NCBI GenBank assembly: GCA_947586055.1
Contig: CANPXL010000014.1
Location: 1 to 64,000 of the forward strand
Reading direction: 5' to 3'
DNA length: 64,000 nt
DNA from: an uncultured Acetatifactor sp.
GTDB taxonomy: Bacteria > Bacillota > Clostridia > Lachnospirales > Lachnospiraceae
The notes beneath the pieces were generated by a model. That model made no database searches, was not told where the DNA came from, and saw only the letters and a list, made by a program, of their open reading frames with translations. Below, piece by piece: positions 53,086 through 61,998 of this stretch. Position 1 is the stretch's first letter. Every line of letters begins with the position of its first letter. The translations under genes and the position numbers were made by a program.

Positions 53086-54135
53086 ATGAAGCGTTTTTTT
53101 CGGGTATTTGTATGGATCCTTTTCTGTGTGCCGGCGCTTTTGTCCGGCGGCTGCGGCGTGGGAAAACTTCATGAGACCACGGGGGCTGACACCGCCATGG
53201 GAACGGTAGTCCGTCTGACCGTATTTACCCGGGAGGACGGGGCGCAGAAGGAAGAGATCCTGAAGCGCATCGGGGAGCTGGAGAAGGAGACGCTCTCCTG
53301 GCGCCTTGAGACCGCGGAGGTCTGCAGGGTGAACCGGACGGCGGGCAGCGGAGAAAGGGTGGAGGTGTCGGACGAGCTTGCGGGAATGCTGGAGCAGTGC
53401 GCGCGGCTGACAGAGGACTCCGGCGGCGCTTTTGACGCGGCTCTGGGGACGCTGACACGGCTCTGGGACATAGACGGCTGGGCCGGCGGCCAGCGGACGG
53501 GGACGTTTCAGGCGCCGGGGGATCAAAGCCGGGAGGAAGCCATGAGCCGGTGCGGTTTCGCGCGGATTCATTTTCAGCCGGCCCGGGGGGAAGAGCCGGC
53601 GTCGGTCTGCCCGGAGGAAGGGGCCATGCTGGATCTTGGCGCCGTGGGAAAGGGTATTGCGCTGGACAGGATCCTCGAATATCTTCAGGCGGAGGAAACG
53701 GTGACGGGAGCGGTGGTCTCCGTGGGCGGAAGCGTTCTGACTTATGGGGAAAAGCCGGACGGCGCCCTGTGGAAGGTGGGGATCGCCGACCCGTTGGAGC
53801 CGAACGAGATGCTGGGCGTGCTGACTTTAACCGGACAGACGTTTCTGTCTACCTCCGGAGATTATGAGCGCTATGTGGAGGCGGACGGCGTACGGTACCA
53901 TCACATTCTGGATCCTGCCACGGGATTTCCGGCGGACAGCGGTCTGCGGTCCGTGACGGTGCTGGCGGACAGCGGACTGCTCAGCGACGGGTTATCCACG
54001 GCGTGCTTTGTTCTGGGACGGGAAAAGGGAATGGAACTGGCAAAGCGGTACGGCGCGGAAGCGCTGTTTGTGGAACGGGACGGCGCGATTTTCATGACGC
54101 CGGGAATGGAAGCGCTGTTTCGTAAGACGCAGTAA
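53086..54135 (+). CDS. apbE: FAD:protein FMN transferase ApbE
   Basis: A 349-residue lipoprotein that attaches FMN covalently to threonines of exported proteins. The signal peptide ends in LSGGC. ApbE motifs: DTAMGTVVRLTVF, LDLGAVGKGIALDRIL, VSVGGSVLTYG, STSGDYERYVE followed by HHILDPATGFPAD, and SDGLSTACFVLG. It is divergent from the NusG-II and Gx-transporter genes. No RnfG/NqrC-type acceptor with an SGAT motif is present in the window, so the target lies elsewhere. Confidence 0.94.
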   Translation: MKRFFRVFVWILFCVPALLSGGCGVGKLHETTGADTAMGTVVRLTVFTREDGAQKEEILKRIGELEKETLSWRLETAEVCRVNRTAGSGERVEVSDELAGMLEQCARLTEDSGGAFDAALGTLTRLWDIDGWAGGQRTGTFQAPGDQSREEAMSRCGFARIHFQPARGEEPASVCPEEGAMLDLGAVGKGIALDRILEYLQAEETVTGAVVSVGGSVLTYGEKPDGALWKVGIADPLEPNEMLGVLTLTGQTFLSTSGDYERYVEADGVRYHHILDPATGFPADSGLRSVTVLADSGLLSDGLSTACFVLGREKGMELAKRYGAEALFVERDGAIFMTPGMEALFRKTQ

Positions 54136-54178
54136 GCGGCTTTGAACGGCGCGGAGAAGGAAAGAAGACGGTGAAACC

Positions 54179-54523
54179 ATGGAAGAAAACGAGTATCTCA
54201 ATGTAAAGGAACCGGTGTTGAGACAGATTGACGAAAAAATGCCGCCGGAGGAAGAACTTCAGGATCTGGCGGAGTTTTTCAAGGTCTTCGGAGACGCCAC
54301 AAGGCTTAAGATCCTGTATGTGCTGCTCTGCTCGCCGATGTGCGTCTATGATATCGCGGCGGTGCTTGGCATGAGCCAGTCTGCCATTTCCCATCAGCTT
54401 CGGGTGCTGAAGCAGCTGGATCTGGTAAAACACAGGCGGGAGGGAAAGACCATTTTTTATTCCCTGGCGGACGCGCATATCGTGACCATTTTAAGCCAGG
54501 GACTCGATCATATCGAGGAATAG
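54179..54523 (+). CDS. ArsR/SmtB-family transcriptional regulator
   Basis: A 114-residue winged-helix regulator: FKVFGDATRLKILYVLL (about 36-52), the recognition helix region DIAAVLGMSQSAISHQLRVLKQL and the wing KHRREGKTIFYSL. The CVYDIA segment places one cysteine in the alpha-3 area where metal sites of ArsR proteins occur, but the usual ELCVCDL pair is not complete. It lies 43 bases after apbE and has no obvious metal transporter beside it. It converges on the DUF5050 gene. Confidence 0.85.
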   Translation: MEENEYLNVKEPVLRQIDEKMPPEEELQDLAEFFKVFGDATRLKILYVLLCSPMCVYDIAAVLGMSQSAISHQLRVLKQLDLVKHRREGKTIFYSLADAHIVTILSQGLDHIEE

Positions 54524-54528
54524 ACGCG

Positions 54529-55536
54529 TCAGAGCCCGGGCTCAAACAGGCCGTAGGAGCTGGAGCCCAGAGGGGCGTGATAGGTGGCGGTCCCGTTGAA
54601 TTCCCGGAAATACACATAGCGGGAGGTCATGTTGATCTCGGTATAGTTTCCTTCCGCCAGCACATAAGATTCGCCGCCCTCCGACGACATGTATTTTAAC
54701 TGAGGCCGTTCGGCGCTGTTTTTCTGGTAATAGACATAGCCGTTTCCCACGTTGAAGCAGTCCACGCGGTCTTCGGTGAGGACCTGAATCGTATCCTGCA
54801 GGATGGAGTAGCGGCAGAGCCGGTAATGTTCCGCCACGTCGAGGTAGTAGACATAATCCCCCTCGCGCACGGGGTACCAGAGGTTGCCCCGCCAGAATTC
54901 GCTTGTGGTGTCATTCGCGGTGTTGAGGGCGTAGAGGTAGTGATTGTGTCCTGTCCCGTTGTAGTAGATGATGCCGTCCACCGCGCAGGCGGGGTTGATC
55001 TCGTAGTCGGCAAGATCCACCTTTTCGGATTTGTCGATCTTAAGCTTATAAAAGGAAACGCTTCCCGGAGAGGTGGTTAAAAGGTAAAGGTAATTGTCTA
55101 CCAGCTGCCCGGTGATCACAAAGTCCGTGGTCAGCGTGGCGGCGCCGGAGCCGTTCTGTCTGCAGCGCTGAAAGGACCGCGAGCCGGGGAGCTGACCCAG
55201 GGCCGCGTTTTTTTCATCGGACGTGCCCTGTTGATAATAGTACAGATAGTCGCCGCCGGCGAGGATGTTGCGTGCGTTTACGGCCTTGAGCCTGCGCACA
55301 TTCCCCTCGTCCGGATCCATCACGCAGAGGCTGCCGCCGTCCTGAGGGTTGGAAAAATATACCTTTCCGTCGTACTCGCAGAACAGTCCGCCGTTATTTA
55401 AGTTTCCGCCGGTGTTGCCCACCGTTCCCGCCGGGTTCATTCTGACCCGCCCGGAAAGGCGCAGGATAACGAAAAGACCCGTCAGGATAAGGACGGTCAG
55501 AGTGACGATTAGGATGGTTTTGCTTTTTTTGTTCAT
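54529..55536 (-). CDS. DUF5050 domain protein, membrane-anchored
   Basis: A 335-residue protein with one N-terminal membrane helix (about 7-27) and a predicted extracellular beta-propeller-like domain. Repeated units such as GGDYLYYYQQG, DNYLYLLT, DGIIYYNG, EGDYVYYLDV, GNGYVYYQKN and SRYVYFREF match DUF5050. I start at the ATG at 55536 with AGGAG; the longer open frame crosses the promoter and a repeat array. Function unknown; a surface sensor or binding role is inference. Confidence 0.8.
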   Translation of the reverse strand: MNKKSKTILIVTLTVLILTGLFVILRLSGRVRMNPAGTVGNTGGNLNNGGLFCEYDGKVYFSNPQDGGSLCVMDPDEGNVRRLKAVNARNILAGGDYLYYYQQGTSDEKNAALGQLPGSRSFQRCRQNGSGAATLTTDFVITGQLVDNYLYLLTTSPGSVSFYKLKIDKSEKVDLADYEINPACAVDGIIYYNGTGHNHYLYALNTANDTTSEFWRGNLWYPVREGDYVYYLDVAEHYRLCRYSILQDTIQVLTEDRVDCFNVGNGYVYYQKNSAERPQLKYMSSEGGESYVLAEGNYTEINMTSRYVYFREFNGTATYHAPLGSSSYGLFEPGL

Positions 55537-55609
55537 TTTCGGCGCTCCTGTGCGGGGAACGAAGATCCCGCCGATGTCAGCCTGTAACAGTGTAACAGTT
55601 TCCGTCTCT

Positions 55610-55638
55610 ATGATACACCCCTTTTCGCTTGCTATCAA
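55610..55638 (-). promoter_or_regulatory. Promoter of the DUF5050 gene
   Basis: On the minus strand TTGATA, 17 bases, TATCAT, about 75 bases before the start at 55536. It overlaps a plus-strand candidate for pheA. Confidence 0.55.
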
Positions 55639-55655
55639 GAAAGATTTGGTATAAG
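55629..55655 (+). promoter_or_regulatory. Candidate promoter of pheA operon
   Basis: TTGCTA (55629-55634) and TATAAG (55650-55655) with a 15-base spacer, shorter than ideal. It overlaps the divergent DUF5050 promoter. Confidence 0.35.
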
Positions 55656-55740
55656 ATAGGAGAAAAGAAAACGACCGCCGTCCGGCAGGGGGCGGGGAAG
55701 AATGCAAAAAACAGAAATACAGAAACAGGAATTTAAAAAC

Positions 55741-55804
55741 AGAAATACAGAAACAGAAATACAGAAACAGAAATACAGAAACAGAAATACAGAAACAGAA
55801 ATAC
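55741..55804 (+). repeat. 14-bp tandem repeat upstream of pheA
   Basis: The unit AGAAATACAGAAAC occurs about 4.6 times without change from 55741; imperfect copies extend from about 55710 to 55835. The coding strand has almost no G-C pairing potential, so the transcript would be unstructured. pheA begins at 55859 after an AAAGGAG site. Confidence 0.9.
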
Positions 55805-55858
55805 AAAAAACAGAAATATAAACACAGGAATACAAAACACGCAAAGGAGCAAAACGAT

Positions 55859-56983
55859 ATGGACCTGCTTAAGCTGAGGCAGCAGATTGACGAGATCGAC
55901 GAAGACATTGTGAAACTTTACGAGCGGCGCATGGAAATATGCAGGCAGGTGGCCGAGTACAAGATCGAAACCGGGAAAAAGGTCCTGGACAGACAGCGGG
56001 AGACGGAAAAGATCGCCAGAGTCAAGTCCATGACGCACAACGATTTTAACAGTCACGGAATCGAGGAACTGTTTGAACAGATCATGTCCATGAGCCGGAA
56101 GCTGCAGTACCAGCTGCTGACGGAGCACGGAAGTCTCGGGAAGCTGCCCTTTATCGGCGTGGACAGGCTGGAAACCCAAAAGGCCCGCGTGGTGTTTCAG
56201 GGAGCCGAGGGCGCGTATTCCCAGGCGGCCATGACGCAGTATTTCGGGGATCAGGTCAACAGCTTTCACGTGGAGACCTTCCGGGACGCTATGAGCGCCA
56301 TAGACGAGGGAAGCGCGGATTTCGCGGTGCTTCCCATCGAAAACTCCACCGCCGGGATCGTGACGGAGATTTACGATCTGCTTCAGGAGTATGAAAATTA
56401 CATTGTCGGGGAACAGATCATCCGCATCGAACACTGTCTTCTGGGCGTGCCGGGAGCGAAGATCGAGGACATAAAGACGGTCTTTTCCCATCCCCAGTCG
56501 CTGATGCAGAGCGCAAGATTTCTGGGAAATTACGACTGGCGCCAGATCAGCATGCAGAACAACGCCTTTGCCGCGAGAAAGGTGGCGGAGGAAGGAGACA
56601 GGACGCAGGCCGCCATCGCGGGGGAGCATGCGGCGAAGATATACGGGCTGGAGGTGCTGCAGAAGGGGATCAACCAGTCCGATTCCAATTCCACCCGGTT
56701 TATCATCGTCACCAACCAGAAAATTTTCCGGAAGGACGCGGCAAAGATCAGCATCTGTTTCGAGGTGCCCCATGAGAGCGGCTCCCTTTACCATATGCTG
56801 TCCCATTTTATTTACAACAATCTGAACCTGACGAAGATCGAAAGCCGCCCGATCGAAGACAGGAACTGGGAATACAGGTTTTTTGTTGACTTTGACGGCA
56901 ATCTCTCCGACAGCGCCGTGAAGAACGCTCTGAGGGGGCTGCGGGAAGAAGCGAGAAATATGAAGATTCTGGGGAATTACTGA
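55859..56983 (+). CDS. pheA: Bifunctional chorismate mutase / prephenate dehydratase PheA
   Basis: A 374-residue enzyme for phenylalanine synthesis. Residues 1-85 are an AroQ-type chorismate mutase (LRQQIDEIDEDIVKLYERRME, KIETGKKVLDRQRE); about 105-285 are prephenate dehydratase (FQGAEGAYSQAAM, PIENSTAGIV, catalytic NSTRFIIV); the rest is an ACT domain with the phenylalanine-binding motif IESRPIEDRNWEYRFFVDF. It is transcribed with the DUF815, ppx and ppk1 genes. The 14-bp repeat array lies in its leader. Confidence 0.95.
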   Translation: MDLLKLRQQIDEIDEDIVKLYERRMEICRQVAEYKIETGKKVLDRQRETEKIARVKSMTHNDFNSHGIEELFEQIMSMSRKLQYQLLTEHGSLGKLPFIGVDRLETQKARVVFQGAEGAYSQAAMTQYFGDQVNSFHVETFRDAMSAIDEGSADFAVLPIENSTAGIVTEIYDLLQEYENYIVGEQIIRIEHCLLGVPGAKIEDIKTVFSHPQSLMQSARFLGNYDWRQISMQNNAFAARKVAEEGDRTQAAIAGEHAAKIYGLEVLQKGINQSDSNSTRFIIVTNQKIFRKDAAKISICFEVPHESGSLYHMLSHFIYNNLNLTKIESRPIEDRNWEYRFFVDFDGNLSDSAVKNALRGLREEARNMKILGNY

Positions 56984-56984
56984 T

Positions 56985-58280
56985 ATGAGAGACAAAGAGC
57001 TGATCGTTTACAGAAATTTGGAAGAAGGGGAGCTTCTTCACGACATGGCGCGCCTGATGGAAGGCGGAGAGGGAGAAGAGGCGAGGGAGCTTTTTTACCG
57101 GTGCATCCACAGGCTGATCGATCTGGCGGGACGTTACGGCTTTCACGGAAATCTGTGGCACTGTTATCTCGCGGATCTTCTTGTGAACAACGAGAACAGC
57201 TACAGCTGCGGCTGCGAGATCCGGGGAGAGATAGAGGGAACGGTGAACGAGGCCGCGCTGCACGACATTGGGATTTTCAAGGAATTTTATGATTATGATT
57301 TCGGCCCTCTGGTCCGCAGGCTGAATGCGCCGGAGTTTTCCATGGTGGAGCGCTACCAGAGCAGCACCCGGGAGAGCAAGGTCTACAACCGCCGGATCTG
57401 CGCCCGGATCTGCGAGCTGGCGGAGCAGTTCAGCCATGACCATACTCCCGCGCAGATGAAGGAGACGCTGACGCGGTTTTACAAAGAGTACGGCGTGGGA
57501 AAATTCGGACTCCACAAATCCTTCCGGATCGTCCATGACGGGGACGGCGTCCGGATCGAGCCCATTCTCAATATCGCCCATGTCAGCCTCGACGATCTGG
57601 TGGGGTACGAGATCCCAAAGCGCAGGCTGACGGAGAATACGGAAGCCTTTGTGTCCGGGAGAAAGGCCAACAACTGCCTGCTCTACGGCGACGCGGGAAC
57701 GGGGAAATCGTCCTGTATCAAGGCCATCGCCAACGAATATTATGACAGGGGCCTTCGTATCATAGAAGTATACAAACATCAGTTCCAGGATCTGAACCAG
57801 GTGATCAGCCAGATCAAGAACCGGAATTATAAGTTTATTATCTATATGGACGACCTGAGCTTTGAAGAGTTTGAGATCGAATACAAATATCTGAAGGCGG
57901 TCATAGAGGGTGGACTGGAGAAGAAGCCGGAAAACGTGCTGATCTACGCCACCTCCAACCGCCGCCATCTGATCCGGGAGAACTACAGCGACAAGGAAGA
58001 GACCCGTCAGGACATGCACACCAGCGACACCGTGCAGGAAAAGCTTTCCCTTGTGCATCGCTTCGGCGTGACCATTTATTTCGGCGCGCCCGATAAAAAG
58101 CAGTTTCAGGCCATCGTCGCGGCGCTGGCGAGACGAAACGGCCTTGCCATGCCGGAGGAAGAGCTGCTTTTGGAGGCCAACAAATGGGAACTGTCCCACG
58201 GAGGATTGTCCGGGAGGACCGCCCAGCAGTTTATCGATTATCTGTCCGGCTGCCGTATTGACGGAGGTGAAGGGGAATGA
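56985..58280 (+). CDS. AAA+ ATPase of the DUF815 family
   Basis: A 431-residue protein of DUF815 (PF05673). The N-terminal 190 residues are helical and family-specific. The AAA+ domain shows LLYGDAGTGKSSCIKAIANEY (Walker A, about 233-240), KFIIYMDDLSFEEFE (Walker B), ATSNRRHLIRENY (sensor 1) and GLSGRTAQQFIDYL near the end. It lies one base after pheA and overlaps ppx by four bases. Its biological function has not been described to my knowledge; the coupling to polyphosphate genes is notable. Confidence 0.87.
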   Translation: MRDKELIVYRNLEEGELLHDMARLMEGGEGEEARELFYRCIHRLIDLAGRYGFHGNLWHCYLADLLVNNENSYSCGCEIRGEIEGTVNEAALHDIGIFKEFYDYDFGPLVRRLNAPEFSMVERYQSSTRESKVYNRRICARICELAEQFSHDHTPAQMKETLTRFYKEYGVGKFGLHKSFRIVHDGDGVRIEPILNIAHVSLDDLVGYEIPKRRLTENTEAFVSGRKANNCLLYGDAGTGKSSCIKAIANEYYDRGLRIIEVYKHQFQDLNQVISQIKNRNYKFIIYMDDLSFEEFEIEYKYLKAVIEGGLEKKPENVLIYATSNRRHLIRENYSDKEETRQDMHTSDTVQEKLSLVHRFGVTIYFGAPDKKQFQAIVAALARRNGLAMPEEELLLEANKWELSHGGLSGRTAQQFIDYLSGCRIDGGEGE

Positions 58281-59812
58281 GCGTGAAGACTTTTGCGGCC
58301 ATAGACGTGGGAAGCTTTGAACTGACCATGAAGATCTTTGAATTTTCCCAAAAGGGCGGCATGAAGGAGATCGACTGTGTCAGGAGACATCTGGATCTGG
58401 GCACGGACACATACTTTAACGACAAGATCAGCAATGAGAAGATGGATGAGCTCTGCCGGACGCTTCAGGAGTTCTCGGACAGGATGCGCGCCTATAAGGT
58501 GGACGGCTGCAGCGCTTACGGGACCAGCGCCATCCGCGAGACAAAAAATACCGCGATCATTCAGGATCAGATCGCCCAGCGCACCGGGATCCGGATCAAT
58601 GTGCTCAGCAATTCCGAGCAGCGGTTTCTGGGCTACAAGGCGGTAGCCGCCCGGGGCGAGACCTTCGGACGGATCATCGGCGACAAGACGGCCGTTGTGG
58701 ATATCGGCGGCGGCAGCATCCAGCTGTCCCTGTTTGACAACGACACGCTGGTCTCCACCCAGAACCTGCGCCTTGGCGTGCTGCGCATCCAGGAGTACCT
58801 GAACCGGTTTGAGGCGAAGAGCTCCCAGGCGGAAAACCTGATCGAAGAGATGACGATGTCCCAGCTTGGCACCTACAAAAAGCTGTTTCTGAAGGACCGT
58901 GAGATCCGCAACCTGATCGTTGTGGACGATTACGTCTCCCCCTGCATCGTCAGGGAAAACGGAAGCGACGCCATGCTGACGGCGGAGGATTACAGGGCTT
59001 TTCAGCGGCGGATCCGTTCCGGCAGCGGCACCCAGGCGGCCATGGCTTTGGGCGTTTCCGAGGAAAAGGTGCCTCTGGTATTCATCAGCGCGCTGCTGGT
59101 GGCGGAGATCGCGGAACTGATGGGAGCGGACAGGATCTGGGCTCCGGGGGCGACGCTCTGCGACGGGATCGCGTACGAGTACGCGGAGAAGAACAAGGCG
59201 CTGAACGTCCGCCATGATTTCGAGAAGGATATCGTCGCCTGCGCAACCAACATCAGCAAACGTTACATGGGCAGCAAAAAGCGGTCGGAGACGCTGGAGC
59301 GCATCGCCACCACGATCTTTGACAGCATGAAGAAGGTTCACGGGCTGGGAAGGCGGGAGCGCCTTTATCTGCGGCTTGCCGCCATCCTTCATGACTGCGG
59401 AAAATATATCGGCATGGTAAACATCGGGGAGAACACCTTTCAGATCATCATGGCCACGGAGATCATAGGTCTCTCCCATCTGGAGCGGGAGATCGTGGCC
59501 AACGTCGCGAGATTTAACTACAGCAGGTTTGTCTACTACAGCGAGCAGGCCGGCGCGTCCCGCCTGGACCGGGATTCTTACCTGATCGTTTCAAAGCTCA
59601 CGGCCATCCTGCGGCTTGCCAGCGGTCTGGACCGCAGCCATAAACAGAAGCTGACGGGTCTGAAGGCGGCGCTGAAGGATAACAGGCTGGTGCTGACGGT
59701 GGACACTCAGGAGGATATCACGTTGGAAAAGGGATTTTTCCTTATGCGGGAGGATTTCTTTAAAGAGGTGTTCAGCGTTGAACCCGTGTTAAAGCAGCAT
59801 AAGGAACTTTGA
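58277..59812 (+). CDS. ppx: Exopolyphosphatase / pppGpp phosphohydrolase family (Ppx/GppA)
   Basis: A 511-residue enzyme of the Ppx/GppA family with the acetate-kinase-like fold: AAIDVGSFELTMKIFEF (phosphate 1), GTSAIRETKN, SEQRFLGYKAV and VVDIGGGSIQLSLF (phosphate 2). The C-terminal third (from about 330) is an HD-like helical domain with LAAILHDCGKYIG. It removes phosphate from the ends of polyphosphate, and may act on pppGpp. It overlaps the DUF815 gene by four bases and precedes ppk1 by 46, so synthesis and breakdown are co-expressed. Confidence 0.92.
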   Translation: MSVKTFAAIDVGSFELTMKIFEFSQKGGMKEIDCVRRHLDLGTDTYFNDKISNEKMDELCRTLQEFSDRMRAYKVDGCSAYGTSAIRETKNTAIIQDQIAQRTGIRINVLSNSEQRFLGYKAVAARGETFGRIIGDKTAVVDIGGGSIQLSLFDNDTLVSTQNLRLGVLRIQEYLNRFEAKSSQAENLIEEMTMSQLGTYKKLFLKDREIRNLIVVDDYVSPCIVRENGSDAMLTAEDYRAFQRRIRSGSGTQAAMALGVSEEKVPLVFISALLVAEIAELMGADRIWAPGATLCDGIAYEYAEKNKALNVRHDFEKDIVACATNISKRYMGSKKRSETLERIATTIFDSMKKVHGLGRRERLYLRLAAILHDCGKYIGMVNIGENTFQIIMATEIIGLSHLEREIVANVARFNYSRFVYYSEQAGASRLDRDSYLIVSKLTAILRLASGLDRSHKQKLTGLKAALKDNRLVLTVDTQEDITLEKGFFLMREDFFKEVFSVEPVLKQHKEL

Positions 59813-59858
59813 CCCAAACGCCGTCCCTATGGGACATGAAAAACGGGAGTGAGAGACT

Positions 59859-61991
59859 ATGGCAGGAACCGATTTCAGAGATCCGAATTATTACACCAAC
59901 AGGGAGTTAAGCTGGATCCTGTTTGACCACAGGGTGCTGAACGAAGCGAGGGACAAGAGCATTCCTTTGTTTGAGAGGCTGAAATTTCTCAGCATCACGG
60001 CGTCGAACCTGGACGAATTTTTCATGATCCGGGTGGCTTCCCTGCAGGATATGGTAAACGCGAAGTATGACAAGACGGACATTGCCGGCCTGACGCCGAC
60101 GCAACAGCTGAAACTGCTGGATCCCGCAATCCATCAGCTGGTGGAGCTCCAGTATTCCACCTACAACCGCTCCCTTCTGCCGCAGCTTCGCCAGAACGGC
60201 CTTCAGATCATACGACAGCACGAGGAACTGACGGCGGAAGAAGCGGCCTATGTGGACCGTTATTTTGAGGAAAATGTCTATCCTGTGCTGACGCCCATGG
60301 CGGTGGACTCGTCCCGGCCTTTTCCGCTGATCCGAAACAAGACGCTGAATATTGCCGCGCTGGTGCGCAAGAAGAACGGAAAAGATGAGCTGGAGTTTGC
60401 CACGGTGCAGGTGCCCGGCGTGCTGAGCCGCATCGTGCCCCTTCCCTCCGAGGGCGGCATCCGTAAACTGATCCTGCTGGAAGAGATCATCGAAAGAAAC
60501 ATGCACAAGCTTTTCCTGAATTACGATATTGTCTGCGCCCATCCGTACCAGATTATGCGAAACGCCGACCTGACTCTGGAGGAAGACGAGGCGGCGGACC
60601 TTCTGAAGGAGATCGAAAAGCAGCTGAAAAAGCGTCAGTGGGGAGAAGCCATCCGCCTGGAGGTGGAGGCCGATATGGACAGGCGGCTTTTAAAGATCCT
60701 GAAGGAAGAGCTGCATCTGGACGAATCCTACATTTACCGGATCGACGGGCCGCTGGATCTGACGGTCCTGATGAAGGTGTACGCGCTGGAGGGGTTCGAC
60801 CATCTGAAGGCGGAAAGCTATGCGCCCCAGCCGGTGCCGGAGCTGCCGGCGGGCTGCAATCTTTTTGAGGAACTGCGCAAGGGGGACGTGCTGCTGCATC
60901 ACCCGTACCAGACCTTTGAGCCGGTGGTGGAGTTTATCCGTCAGGCGGCCGGGGATCCGCAGGTGCTGGCCATCAAGCAGACGCTCTACCGCGTCAGCGG
61001 CAATTCTCCCATCATAAGGGCGCTGGCCCAGGCCGCGGAGAACGGGAAGCAGGTCACGGTGCTGGTGGAACTGAAGGCGCGCTTCGACGAGGAAAACAAC
61101 ATCGTCTGGGCGAAGATGCTGGAAAAGGCAGGCTGCCATGTGATATACGGCCTTGTGGGCCTTAAGACCCACTGTAAGATCACGCTGGTCGTCAGAAAGG
61201 AAGAGGACGGCATCCGGCGTTATGTGCACCTTGGCACGGGCAATTACAACGACGCAACGGCAAAGCTGTACACGGATGTGGGCCTGATGACCTGCTCCGA
61301 AGCGATAGGAGAGGATGCGACGGCGGTATTCAACATGCTGTCCGGGTATTCGGAGCCGTTAGTATGGAACAGGCTTTCCCTTGCGCCCCTGTGGCTGAAG
61401 GATAAATTCCTGTACCTGATCGACCGGGAGAGACGTTATGCCGAGGAAGGAAGGCCCGCCCGCATCATCGCCAAGATGAACTCCCTGTGCGACAGGGACA
61501 TTATCGAGGCCCTGTACCGGGCCAGCGCCGCAGGCGTGAAGATCGACCTGATCGTCCGCGGAATCTGCTGCCTGAAAACCGGCGTAAAGGGCGTCAGCGA
61601 GACGATCACCGTGCGCTCCATCGTGGGAAATTTTCTGGAACACAGCCGGATCTTTTATTTCCAGAACGACGAGCACTATGAGATCTACTGCGGCAGCGCG
61701 GACTGGATGCCGAGAAATCTGGAGAGAAGAGTGGAGATCCTTTTCCCCGTGGATACGCCGAAACTCAAGGAAAGGCTGGTGCACATTCTGGACAGCCTGC
61801 TGAAGGACAATGTAAAGGCTTCCGTGCTTCAGGCGGACGGCACCTATGAAAAGGCGGGGAGAAGAGGAAAGCCGCAGTTTCACGCGCAGGAGGCCTTCTG
61901 CCGGGAAGCGGTGGCGCGGGCGAAGGCGGCGGCCCGGGAAGACGGGGGCGTGACAAGGACTTTTATTCCTGAGACGCATCAGGAGAAATGA
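59859..61991 (+). CDS. ppk1: Polyphosphate kinase Ppk1
   Basis: A 710-residue enzyme that makes polyphosphate from ATP. The N-terminal domain opens with NRELSWILFDHRVLNEA; the phospholipase-D-like core has HHPYQTFEPVVEFIRQAA, LVELKARFDEENNI, the catalytic histidine in YVHLGTGNYNDATAK, and the second half has RGICCLKTGVKGVSE and GSADWMPRNLERRVE. All catalytic features are intact and the length is normal. Polyphosphate storage links to the Pho regulon at the left of the window. Confidence 0.95.
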   Translation: MAGTDFRDPNYYTNRELSWILFDHRVLNEARDKSIPLFERLKFLSITASNLDEFFMIRVASLQDMVNAKYDKTDIAGLTPTQQLKLLDPAIHQLVELQYSTYNRSLLPQLRQNGLQIIRQHEELTAEEAAYVDRYFEENVYPVLTPMAVDSSRPFPLIRNKTLNIAALVRKKNGKDELEFATVQVPGVLSRIVPLPSEGGIRKLILLEEIIERNMHKLFLNYDIVCAHPYQIMRNADLTLEEDEAADLLKEIEKQLKKRQWGEAIRLEVEADMDRRLLKILKEELHLDESYIYRIDGPLDLTVLMKVYALEGFDHLKAESYAPQPVPELPAGCNLFEELRKGDVLLHHPYQTFEPVVEFIRQAAGDPQVLAIKQTLYRVSGNSPIIRALAQAAENGKQVTVLVELKARFDEENNIVWAKMLEKAGCHVIYGLVGLKTHCKITLVVRKEEDGIRRYVHLGTGNYNDATAKLYTDVGLMTCSEAIGEDATAVFNMLSGYSEPLVWNRLSLAPLWLKDKFLYLIDRERRYAEEGRPARIIAKMNSLCDRDIIEALYRASAAGVKIDLIVRGICCLKTGVKGVSETITVRSIVGNFLEHSRIFYFQNDEHYEIYCGSADWMPRNLERRVEILFPVDTPKLKERLVHILDSLLKDNVKASVLQADGTYEKAGRRGKPQFHAQEAFCREAVARAKAAAREDGGVTRTFIPETHQEK

Positions 61992-61998
61992 GGATAGG

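Noticed and set aside
55537-55908. Leu/Phe/Cys-rich N-terminal extension of the DUF5050 protein
   Set aside because: It is the reverse translation of the 14-bp repeat array and lies upstream of that gene's own promoter.
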